Source: Ichthyophonus hoferi
Taxonomy: Eukaryota; Opisthokonta; Ichthyosporea; Ichthyophonida; Ichthyophonidae
NCBI GenBank assembly: GCA_002751075.1
Contig: NAOQ01000519.1
Span: 1-11,843, forward strand
Reading direction: 5' to 3'
DNA: 11,843 bases
Shown: piece by piece, positions 1-8,503 of the stretch
Numbering within the stretch: position 1 is the stretch's first letter
How the letters are laid out: every line of letters starts with the position of its first letter
Notes under the pieces: generated by a model
What the model was told of the DNA's origin: nothing
Seen by the model: only the letters and a program-made list of their open reading frames with translations
Database searches by the model: none
Translations under genes and position numbers: made by a program

Positions 1-112
1 ATAATAAGGTATAAAATAAGGTATAAAATAGGGAATATAATAAGGTATACAATAGGGTATAAATAGGGTATATAATAGGGAATATACTAAGGTATACAAT
101 AGGGTTTATAAC
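1..112. repeat. A/T-rich minisatellite, unit about 11-12 bp
   Basis: About nine imperfect copies of a unit close to AATARGGTATAY run from the left edge until the pattern dissolves near 112. Units alternate between an AAGGTATA and an AGGGTATA or AGGGAATA core. The block lies just downstream (in the minus direction) of the donor at 162-161, so it is intronic in the RBM28-like gene. It probably continues outside the window. No function can be read from it. Confidence 0.75.
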
Positions 113-162
113 AGTACATATACCAGTACATCTAACCAGACCCTGCTCTCTGTCCTACCTAC

Positions 163-1543
163 CTGCTTTACATGGGCGTCCTCATCATACACCTCCTCTC
201 CTTCCTTCTCATCCTTCTTATTCTTAGGTTGTGCAAAGGACACTAATATACGGCGTCCCTTAAACAGTGAGTTGTTAAGTTTCTTCTTGGCTGTAATGGC
301 ATCATCTTTCAGGGCACTGTGAGGGAGAAAGAGAGTAATGAGTTGGTCAATCAAATGTCCGTACAGTCATGTGATCAATAGTCATATAACAGTAGGTATA
401 TAGTGCCAATAAGTGTATGTGTGTGTGTAGTATATATGGATATGGAACAATAGATCGAAGGGGCAGGTGTGAAGACATATCATAGAGTATAAAGTGCACA
501 AAGAATAGGTATCGTAATGGGTTTAGTAATTCTAATAACGAAGAAAGGGTATAAGGAAAGGGAAAAGGATAGAGAGGTATGTGTACATGAACATAATCGT
601 GCGTCAGTATATATATATGTGTGTGTGTGTTTATGTGTATATATGTATGTATGTGTGTATGCATCTATGTATATATCTATGTACCTATGTGTGTATATAT
701 GTACGTCTATATGTGTGTGTATGTATGTATGTGTATATGTACGTATGACGGTGTGTTGGTATGTTGATTGCAAGAAGTAGGAAGGGTACCCTCAGATATA
801 AGGTTAAGATACTTACAACTTCACAAAACCAAAACCCTTTGGTGTGGAAGACTCTGTTAAAAGGGAAGAATAAATATTAGTTTATATTGAATGATTGGTA
901 GTTACCTGGCATACTATTTGGATAGCAACATAAAAGAAGAATAAATCAAAGACGTAGAAGTAGAGATATGATAAATAATAATAGAAAGAAAGGATAGAAT
1001 AGTTTCTATAGTATGGATAAGTGAATATAGGGATATATAGAAGGCAGAGACAGAAAGGGGGAGGAAAATAGGTGTGTTTGCATTGATATATCTACAGTCG
1101 AGGATATACAACTACAACAATATAACAGGTATATATAATTATCACTATTGTATGCATTCGTATAGGTCTATACTGGTTTCGCACGTAGTAGCATGTGGCG
1201 GTATGTGAATATGTGTTTATAAATCTATGTTACATGATAAGCGTTGTCCTGGGCGGCTGAATGTACGCCCTATAAAATATATGTAAGCCTGTCCATTTGT
1301 ATAAATGTGTATGCATATGCTTGTTCGCTGAAAGTATATGCGCGCATATCAGGCTATAATTCTATATCTTTGTTGTCATGGTAACCAATAACAACCTTTG
1401 TCCTTGACAACAAAGCACTCCTTGACGGGTCCAACATCCCCAAACAAAGCTTCAAGCTCCTCATTAGTAGCGTCGAAGGGCAGACCACGTACAAACACAC
1501 GAGCCTTAGCTACCTCATCGCCTTCCTTTTGCACGGCGACCAT
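163..1543 (-). CDS. RBM28: RBM28/Nop4-like nucleolar RRM protein, 5' part (3 exons; continues past the left edge)
   Basis: Exons, in gene order: 1543-1396, 853-817 and 316-163. They join in frame (intron phases 1, 2, 0) into 113 residues. The start at 1543 has A at -3 and G at +4. Residues about 15-92 form one RRM: RNP2 is RVFVRGLPF, helix 1 is followed by GPVKECFVV, RNP1 is KGFGFVKF (residues 55-62), and the last strand is RRILVSFA. A Lys/Glu-rich tail follows, as in the linker after the first RRM. Human RBM28 also opens with an RRM containing GPVKQCFVV, and yeast Nop4 has a similar first RRM. Family members carry several RRMs and act in nucleolar pre-60S ribosome assembly; only the first RRM is visible here. 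Acceptors are good: a CT-rich tract before CAG at 319-317, and a T-rich tract before 853. The donor at 1395 (GTTGTT) is weak. Another multi-RRM protein remains possible; the RRM itself is near certain. Confidence 0.82.
317..816 (-). other. Intron 2 of the RBM28-like gene, with a TG/TA microsatellite
   Basis: This 500-nt intron has donor GTAAGT at 816-811 and its acceptor AG at 318-317 after a CT-rich tract. Between about 607 and 770 the plus strand is a degenerate (TG)n/(TA)n/(GTAT)n array. Open frames in several registers there are products of the simple repeat, not genes. Confidence 0.75.
607..770. repeat. TG/TA/GTAT microsatellite
   Basis: Runs of TATATATATATG, TGTGTGTGTGTG, ATGTATGTATGTG and TATATATGTACG follow one another with interruptions. 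The array is largely alternating purine-pyrimidine, which is prone to Z-form or slipped structures. It is intronic in the RBM28-like gene. Confidence 0.85.
817..853 (-). CDS. RBM28: 37-nt microexon of the RBM28-like gene carrying most of RNP1
   Basis: With G from exon 1 and T from exon 3 this exon encodes ESSTPKGFGFVKF, so it holds the RNP1 signature of the RRM (F-G-F are the RNA-contacting positions). The acceptor AG is at 855-854 after a T-rich tract and the donor GTAAGT begins at 816. A second AG at 853-852 would shift the frame. Losing the exon would also shift the frame, because 37 is not a multiple of three. It belongs to the 163-1543 gene. Confidence 0.8.
854..1395 (-). other. Intron 1 of the RBM28-like gene
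   Basis: This 542-nt intron has donor GTTGTT at 1395 and its acceptor AG at 855-854. It is AT-rich with no supported exon or RNA gene. It contains the perfect 14-nt palindrome ATATGCGCGCATAT at 1336-1349. Confidence 0.7.
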
Positions 1544-1703
1544 GTTATATGTAAAAAAATATAAGATAGTAAGCAAGGAGATGTATACGGCAATATTAAC
1601 AATGCTATTAGTAATATTTAATACAGCAATCCCTGGACCCTGTTGGCAATCAATCGAACTAAGGTTAGTTAGATAGACGGCTATATGGCTAATCTGATAA
1701 TTG

Positions 1704-1709
1704 CACGTG
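1704..1709. promoter_or_regulatory. E-box CACGTG upstream of the RBM28-like gene
   Basis: A perfect CACGTG lies about 160 bp upstream of the start codon at 1543. CACGTG is the preferred Myc/Max site and is known upstream of ribosome-biogenesis genes in animals and their relatives. Binding is inferred. A second copy lies at 1867-1872. Confidence 0.4.
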
Positions 1710-1816
1710 TAGTGTGTTTAATATTCCAATAAACATTCTTATCTAAAAATATAAGGTTTATATTTATATTTGTTACATTTTAATATTTAAAATATCACGT
1801 ACTGATAATGCCAATA

Positions 1817-1826
1817 TTTTGGCGCC
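1817..1826 (+). promoter_or_regulatory. E2F-like motif beside a CCAAT box
   Basis: TTTTGGCGCC matches the E2F consensus (TTTSSCGC) and sits two bases after a CCAAT at 1811-1815. It lies between the two E-boxes upstream of the RBM28-like gene. A single motif match is weak evidence, but GC-rich words are rare in this stretch. Confidence 0.25.
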
Positions 1827-1866
1827 ATATATAGAGGCTTACGGTGATTGTAATATTACATATGTA

Positions 1867-1872
1867 CACGTG
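1867..1872. promoter_or_regulatory. Second E-box CACGTG upstream of the RBM28-like gene
   Basis: A perfect CACGTG lies about 325 bp upstream of the start codon at 1543 and 158 bp beyond the first E-box. Two other copies occur in the window: at 5507-5512 inside a kelch exon and at 8544-8549 in the direct repeat. The close pair here is therefore more than base composition predicts. Confidence 0.35.
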
Positions 1873-3956
1873 GGCAGGCCTTCAGTATAAATTAACAAAT
1901 GGTACAGTATATATAAAATATAGCAATGCGCATGCAAGGAAGATACTAGGTATAACAATACCTTGGGGTAACTAGTCGTTTGATAAATTTTATATAAAAA
2001 CTATGGTAGTTTTATATGTATCAACATATTTATATAAGCTGGATTTACGTTGAATATATTTAAGAAATACTTAGTAATTCTAAGGTACCACGTCTATATG
2101 TCATATTTTAATGGCTGTATAATTGCATAGTTTACCTACCTTGAGGAATGTGCAATTTATCCAATAATAAAGAAGATCTATTAAAGGTCTTAAATGACAT
2201 TACTGGTCGATAGGTCCTCGAATACTATTGGGTTAACAATATTTTAATATTGTTCTTTTCAAACCCTGACCACACACATTTAGGTATAATCATCAATAAT
2301 ACAGCATTTCAAATAACTTTTAATATTTTATTTTTCATTTATTTTCATAATTATAGATAAAAAATAAATTTAAACATCTTCATGTCTTTATTTTAAGTGT
2401 TTCCCCTTCCTATAACCTAAGACACTTATTCAAAAAGAATTGTGCTTCAAAGAAAAAACTATTTCCAAATCGTGTTAAGCAAACAAATTGAGCAAGATAA
2501 TCAGTGATCGCCTTATATATTCGATTAAGGTCTAAAAATTGACTAACTTTCCAGTTTAATTGATACAGGAACCCGCAAAAAAAAGATAGTTTAAGAATGC
2601 TCCTCAATGTATAAAAATAGGGCTATAAAGCTGGTATTTTAAAATTTTACCGAATTAGAAATGAATAACTATTAATATTCAATATTTCTTCGAGCCAGCG
2701 CGTTTGAGAATTATGAGTTAATAGCTTGGCATTCTTACAATCAGTGTTAATTAGGGATACATACCCGATGACAAACTTCAATGGAGCAATGTCAGTGGAA
2801 CGTGATTACGTGATTGAAATCAATTCCATTCACACTAATTAATGTGAAAGATCCTCGCGTTTCCAGAGCTCGCTTGATATAGTTCATACCAATGCCTAAT
2901 CATCGCATTAAGCCAGCTGTATGGGTTTGTACAAGGACATTAATATACTCTAATTAGAAAATAGTACATCAACATACATAACAATATTATTGTGTAGATA
3001 CATTCTGTTTGGAATGTGTTTATATTGAAACTCATCTATTCTTATCATAGGATAGTATTTCTCTTGTCTTATCGCTTGGTCTAATTGAATTGATTATGGC
3101 TTGGCTCGCTAATCCTGACCCACCAATAACATTTACTGCTGTATGATTGGCTATGGCTTGGCAATCTTTTTCATCGGTAGATGAATCAACCTATGATTGG
3201 ATTCCTAGATTACTATATGGCTGTTAATTGGACTGTATATTCGATTAATTTATTTGATAAATGTATTGAAATTCCCCGTTATCATATACTCATTACCAAT
3301 TGGAGTTTCCGAAAGTATAGGATTAAAGGCGTATGATGATAAAGGATGTGAACAAGAATTTAGTAATTGTATACGTGGTAATAAAAAATCCTCCAATTAT
3401 ATTTTCCTATATCTTAACTTTCTGTTCACATACAATCGATCAAAGTCATTGATAGCCAAGTCCAGATTTGATATTGATTAATAGATTAGAATGACATCAT
3501 ACGCAATAATATGGCAAATGTGTACATAAATAAAATCTGCTGACCACTATTATTTATATTTAAACTCTTAATATGTTTTTGATTTTAATTTCTTAGGGCC
3601 TTAAACGTATTTAATTTATTATCTCCATTAATATTTTTTGTGAAAATATACATTAAACACAAAAATATCGACCGGTTAAATCATTCATTTACCAATGAAG
3701 AGAAACTGATTATGCATAGATTAAATATCAAAAGTCAATAGTAGTTGACTATCAAGAATTATTTAAGCCATATCACGGATCTATTTCGCCGGATGCCATA
3801 GTGTACTTTGTCGGAAACCACGCAAATTATGAGAATTATAATTTAATAACAAAACAATACACGCAGTATTGACGTTGTTTTGTGATATACTAATATCTTA
3901 CGTATTATCTTAAATATAGTTTACTTTTTATTAATTTTGATCAGTGGTGGTTTGGT

Positions 3957-6195
3957 ATGATGTCTGCAGCGATAGAACGGCCTGCTCTGAGCACCCTAGA
4001 GGAAGGGATAAATTATAAAACTATTCTTTCTCAAAAAGAAAATAGTCCAAATGGTTTCTGGAATAGGTGGGATATGGGGAGTACAACTATAGGTGTTCCA
4101 CCCCTTCCTGCTACTGACCATGTTTCAGTTCAGTTAGGAAGAAAGTTGTTAGTGGTGGCTGGTTTTACCAATCCCAACAACGATCGAGATCGACTGCAAG
4201 ACATTGAATCAGAAGTATTCTCCCTAGACCTAGATACTAACACCTGGAGTAAGCATGCGCGGTATAGTAAAGAAGTTCCTACACCACGAGCAGGGTGTTC
4301 AGCCGGTATATATAAGGATAGTATGTATATATTTGGTGGGTGGTGTCGTGGTCTCTCGTATACTAATGAACTGTGGAGGTATGATATTGAGCATGGAACA
4401 TGGACTTGTCTGGGCCCTGGTCCTGAGACTAGAGTTGGTATCTCGTGGCCCTCTAAGAGAGACAAGGCAGACTTGGTTGTACATAATGGAAAGCTTTATC
4501 TATTTGGAGGATGGGGGCCTAAGACTGGCATCAGCTACCAAAACTTTCATCCTTCACCACACCATTTAAATAGTATGTAATTTCTGATTGGTGATGTGGT
4601 GTGCTTTGTTCTTTCTGGCTGTGTATGGATGTTTGTAGTATGTTTTTAGTGTGTTTATAAATGCTTATAAATATTTGTTATTTTATATTACTTAATACTG
4701 TGATTATATATATATATGTATATTAGTCTATACGCATACTTGTTATTTATTTTGTTTTTATTTTTTTGAGTATTTTTTAATATACTTCTATTATGTTTAT
4801 AACCATTTATGATGGTATATTAATTACTCTTTTATTATATGCATGTGTATATTAGCCTTTGCATGTATAGTTATTGTTTATTATTTTAATTATCCAATAA
4901 AGGTCTTTAGAGTTGTGTATTTATATTTATTTATCTGTTTATTTATTTCCTAGTATACCCACACATACACATAGGCAACAGCAGCAGTTTAAGACTGATC
5001 TCATCCCCTGATTATAACTAATGATGCCTATTGGATATTTTATTTTAGTTAAATATTTATATTGATACTAAAAATTGTTTGCCTATGCAGACCCATATCA
5101 CATCTTACATACCTTTTTCTTTCTTTTATTTTATGTTATTTGATTCTATTTTATTATCTGTTATAAACCCAGTTCTATTCTCTGTTGCAGTATATTATTA
5201 CACACATAACTACACAGATGGGGAAGTTTTAAAAGTGCATGTTATCTATTGTATATAATATATCCTTCTATATTAGGTCATTGGATGTTATTAAGCCAAT
5301 CATAACTATCTTCTTACCGACCCTTATGCTACTGATTCTCCCATCTGAATTTACGTCTCCCCTACTAGTCTCTGATTTGAAAATTCCTAATATAACATCC
5401 CCATATATAGCTGCTTGTGTATTAGGATGGAACAATGACTTCTGGGAATATGATATAGCCAATGGGACTTGGCTTCGTATCATGTCGCTAGGCAATCCAC
5501 CCCAAGCACGTGCAGCCCATAAGATGGCAGTATTAAATAATTCCTTGTATGTTATTGGTGGACGTACCAGTGAGGGCAGGAGGAGTGACGTGTATAGATT
5601 CAGTTTTAATGAAGGTATGTGGAGAGGTCCACTGGGTAAGATGACTACCATAGGCAGTGTACCTGATACTAATATGATAGACCCCGGGCTAGAATGGCCT
5701 ATGGGTAGGGTATGGCACAGTGTTAACCCTATAGACGCCCATAGTATCCTAGTGTTTGGAGGAATGGGTACTAAGATAGTCCATGGCCGAGAACAACCTC
5801 TCTCTCTAGGTGATGTATGGGTGTTTAACATCAACACAGAGACCTTTAGAAAGATTAGTACCTGCCCTCTGGCCAGACTATGGCACACATCCTGTGTAGA
5901 TGAATTTAGTGGTGAGCTAGTATGCTATGCAGGGAGGATAGGGGTACCGCAGGAGAACTTTCAAGATATGCGCAATGATGTGATCAGGTTTAAGTTTATG
6001 GTCCCCACCCTACGTGCACTGTGCATACAGAAGATATTGGCCCATTTACCTGACCAATCGCCCCTAGGGAATGAGAATTGCCTGGGAATGGCCGAGTTAA
6101 AGGCTAACCTACCGATAGATATATACTCTGACATAGAGCTGAAACTACCTGTTGTGATGAGCTCGCGAGGATCACCTCAAACCATGTTCCCATAG
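3957..6195 (+). CDS. KLHDC2: KLHDC1/KLHDC2-like kelch-propeller ubiquitin-ligase receptor (3 exons)
   Basis: Proposed exons are 3957-4572, 5191-5250 and 5411-6195, giving about 486 residues; the stop TAG is at 6193-6195. Exons 1 and 3 are secure, the middle is not. Six kelch blades can be read. Hallmarks include HVSVQLG...VVAGF and YIFGGW...ELWRYDIEHGTW in exon 1, then LYLFGGWG and GWNNDFWEYDI across the splice, and LYVIGGR, GRVWHSV...VFGG and ARLWHTS in exon 3. The order and spacing match human KLHDC2 (406 residues), including GWND, PRAAH, GGR and RLWHT. The C-terminus has TLRALCIQKIL then LPIDIYSDI, like an Elongin-BC box and cullin box. KLHDC2 is known to bind C-terminal Gly-Gly degrons for a Cullin-2 ligase; that role here is inferred. 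The first ATG of a tandem pair was taken as start. A T-rich tract ending in CAG at 3942-3944 could be a 5'-UTR acceptor. KLHDC1 or a lineage-specific paralogue is equally possible. Confidence 0.85.
4573..5190 (+). other. Intron 1 of the kelch gene
   Basis: 618 nt, with donor GTATGT at 4573-4578 and a strong pyrimidine tract ending in TTGCAG at 5185-5190. The phase is 1: one A of the split codon stays on exon 1. The intron is T-rich on the plus strand, with no supported gene inside. Confidence 0.7.
5191..5250 (+). CDS. KLHDC2: Probable short middle exon of the kelch gene
   Basis: The exon begins after the strongest acceptor in the area and stays open in the phase set by exon 1. It encodes about 20 residues including YYYTHNYTDGEV, ahead of a donor GTATAT at 5251. 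In KLHDC1/2 the matching stretch between blades (before the GWND motif) is a variable linker of about 30 residues, so homology does not test it. The exon is 60 nt, phase 1 on both sides, and could be skipped without a frame change. The downstream acceptor may be 5411 or 5369 (both keep the frame); joining to 5426 would create a stop. Confidence 0.5.
5251..5410 (+). other. Intron 2 of the kelch gene (borders uncertain)
   Basis: Donor GTATAT at 5251. Possible acceptors are ATATAG ending at 5410 or TACTAG ending at 5368, the latter with a better pyrimidine tract. The stretch is open in the exon-3 frame and would encode a hydrophobic segment, but this resembles T-rich intron read in frame. Confidence 0.4.
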
Positions 6196-6405
6196 ATATA
6201 TAGTGTGGATGAGTGTGGGTCTTGATGTTTATTGTTTGCATGGATATGCAGTATGAGAAATGAGTATTTTATTGGTCTTTAGCATGAAATGATGCATTCT
6301 ATTGGTTGTTAGTGCCAGAAACGAAATTTAATCGTTTTTTTTTTTTAATTAGTCTGTAAATATATTAATGTAATAACTAGATTGTAAGGCAATAGGGAAA
6401 AGCTT

Positions 6406-6423
6406 GAGTAATGATAATTACTC
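6406..6423. repeat. Hairpin, 7-bp arms
   Basis: GAGTAAT and ATTACTC flank a GATA loop. This is the first of three hairpins in about 110 bp, starting about 210 bp past the kelch stop codon. Confidence 0.6.
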
Positions 6424-6439
6424 GAATTCACTAGTAAAT

Positions 6440-6481
6440 AACGGATATAATAATAGTGCCGTAATAGTGTCTATATCCGTT
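6440..6481. repeat. Hairpin, perfect 10-bp arms
   Basis: AACGGATATA (6440-6449) is perfectly complementary to TATATCCGTT (6472-6481) around a 22-nt loop. It is the second hairpin of the cluster. Confidence 0.65.
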
Positions 6482-6484
6482 TTT

Positions 6485-6513
6485 AGCTTCATTTTAAATA
6501 ATAAAATGGAGCT
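6485..6513. repeat. Hairpin, 11-bp arms with one G-T wobble
   Basis: AGCTTCATTTT (6485-6495) pairs with AAAATGGAGCT (6503-6513) around a 7-nt AT loop. The loop and right arm contain the AATAAA at 6500-6505. Third hairpin of the cluster, three bases after the second. Confidence 0.65.
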
Positions 6514-6559
6514 GTAGGAGACATAACATCTGTAGAAGTACCTATAAACCATAAATAAA
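6500..6559 (+). terminator. Candidate polyadenylation signals of the kelch gene
   Basis: AATAAA hexamers occur at 6500-6505 and 6554-6559, about 305 and 360 bp after the stop codon, and are the first canonical ones seen there. In DNA this AT-rich the hexamer is common by chance, so placement is tentative. Confidence 0.3.
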
Positions 6560-8127
6560 AAAGAAAATACAGCCTTATAAAACTATAACCAATCAAAATG
6601 ATTATATTTAAAATAACATGACCTGATATATATTATAGTTATAATGATATCATCGCTCAGTCTATGTAGTTATATATATTACATCTGAATCTATCACGAG
6701 TGTTTAACATAAAAGAAAAGAAATCTAAATCTTTTGATTATACTGTGAGAGGGGATTGGTATTTCATTATATTTAGACGTTTTTGAAAATAAAACGTACA
6801 GATAAGAGTTTTCCTGTGACTAATATTCGTTTAAGAGCGAGAATACAAAATAAGGGGTGTTATAACATGTCCCTTTGATTAAAAGGAGCACAGATATGCT
6901 AAGATTTATTTTATTATTTTTAAACAAGTCGGCAGGACTTTGTCTTTGCCAGGATGCCTACTCAGTTAGTCATCTGAACCCCCAGCCCGCAATCATCGTA
7001 ATCTGAAATGTTGTTGCAGGATTTCTGCCATTGGCTGGTTTCATTTGATCGCTTATATTGGATTGCCATTTAACACCAACAGATTGCAATAACTCTTTTT
7101 CTAGAATTACATATGTAATAATAATTGCTAATAACATTAAATTATTATAACTATATAAGAAAATACTTAGATTAATTAAATCTTGTTTCAGCAAATGGCC
7201 ATGCTAGTCCATAAGAGGTATATAGACATCAGTGTAAAATAAGTCTCGATCGGTGTGATCGCTTGATTAACCCCACCCCCAATCGGCATTAATTATTATC
7301 CTAAAATATATCTAGGTAGTTTTGATCACCAACTCTTGTGAGTTATACTTATTCTGTGTAAGCGTTATTAATTGAACACTTAAATAAGAAAGTATTAATT
7401 TTAGCCTGTCTAGTAATTTTGACACATGTTTAGGGTGGTAGCCGACTATTGTTAGCAGAAAATTTATGATAAAAACTATATGCTTTTACTCAGTATCACT
7501 ATGGAATCTAGAGTCACCAATTTGTCTCAGGCAGAACCTTTCTATACCTTCAAAACACAGTATATTGTATATAGACTAATTCAAAACCTAGTATTGGTTA
7601 ATTGAATAATTATATGCATAATTACTTTTTTTATGTTTTATGTGTAGATATACTTGACAATTATTGCGCCCGTTCATCAAACTGTATGATAAATGTTTAT
7701 GTGCGCTCTGGCTCTGATATCTGGTGACTGGTAGCTAAGGTGATGTATATGTTGCCCATTCGCTTTATACATTGCCTTGGTGTAACTTTGAAGCTGGAAA
7801 TGTTGACAATTCAAATGCAGATTTAAATACAGTGCGTAGGAGTAGTAGAAATCTTTATGTAGGCCAAAACGATTAGATTTATTTTGTTGCATGAATCATA
7901 CGAGTTCGATTGAAAGTATCTAGTTGCCTTATTCTTAGGTTTTAAAACTAATGTATGAATGCTAAAGTAATTGGTTTGATTGCAGTAATTGTTAGAATTA
8001 AATCGTCCGTGATCATGCAATATCAGCATCGAAGTGAATTGAAGTAAAGTAATGGTGATAACATGTATGGATTCTAATCTATACTTTTACAGTAGACTTC
8101 CTATTTATTAATAAAATAGCAATGTAA

Positions 8128-8364
8128 AAAGCTAACGATTTCTATTTGACCGTTTTCGGGATGAATCTAGAAAATTGCACCAGAGTGCGGTTTGAGATGT
8201 CATTAATGATTATGTTATCAGCTGAGTTTGGACCAGTTTTCCCTACGAGATCCCTTTTGAGCGATCTCGTTTTCGACTCCGAGTATGGGGATTTCCCTAT
8301 AGTTACTTCTAAATGCATTAATCTCAATAAGCTGTTTAATTATGACGGTAAGCCAAGCTATTGA
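8128..8364 (+). pseudogene. Orphan coding-like block, possible exon or gene remnant
   Basis: An open frame runs from 8128 to a TGA at 8362-8364. It is noticeably richer in GC and in ordinary codon choice than its AT-rich surroundings. It reads through LTVFGMNLENCTRVRF, EFGPVFPTRSL and DLVFDSEYGDFPIV, resembling an extracellular, glycosylated, beta-rich segment (NCT sequon). No family is recognised. A consensus donor, GTAAGC, starts at 8347 within the frame. A CTAAC branch-like word at 8132-8136 precedes an AG at 8169-8170, so 8171-8346 could be a single exon. There is no neighbouring exon in the same sense that I can support, so it may be a stray fragment. Confidence 0.3.
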
Positions 8365-8503
8365 TCTAATGGAAATTTATCTTAGTAAATAACATTATAT
8401 CAATATTATCATATACAATTATTATATAAGAAAATAAGAAAGAATGTAAAAATACCAGAACAGAACTAGTAGTTCTTTTAAAGTTTCCACGATAACCATA
8501 TAT

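Larger units (their letters stand above)
1544..3956. other. Intergenic region between two head-to-head genes
   Basis: About 2.4 kb, very AT-rich, with no open frame that looks coding. The part near 1544-1900 is the likely promoter of the minus-strand RBM28-like gene and the part near 3800-3956 that of the plus-strand kelch gene. Perfect or near-perfect hairpins occur at 2235-2254 (9-bp arms around TT) and 2829-2848. The 11-mer TATGGCTTGGC occurs twice, at 3095-3105 and 3152-3162. I see no transposon ends, tRNA or other RNA gene. Confidence 0.6.

Noticed and set aside
1-112. CRISPR-like array
   Set aside because: Units are about 11-12 bp, adjoining and without unique spacers; this is a minisatellite in a eukaryotic intron.
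347-780. Several overlapping His/Thr/Tyr- or Val/Cys/Tyr-rich open frames on both strands
   Set aside because: They are translations of the TG/TA microsatellite in an intron; simple repeats stay open in many frames.
1398-1676. 92-codon plus-strand frame
   Set aside because: It is antisense to the RRM exon at 1396-1543, whose protein is clearly recognisable.
2410-2607. 65-codon minus-strand frame in the spacer
   Set aside because: Phe/Leu-rich product of AT-rich DNA with no domain or splice support.
3254-3481. 75-codon plus-strand frame before the kelch gene
   Set aside because: Composition matches the spacer; no motif, no good start context and no link in frame to the kelch exons.
5239-5410. 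Hydrophobic N-terminus that would give the second kelch frame a signal anchor
   Set aside because: It is in-frame reading of T-rich intron. The kelch propeller needs the blades encoded in exon 1, and related proteins lack a membrane anchor.
5268-5888. 206-codon minus-strand frame
   Set aside because: It is the antisense shadow of the kelch exon.
7677-8029. Two overlapping minus-strand frames
   Set aside because: They have no recognisable motif, AT-driven residue use and no splice signals worth trusting.
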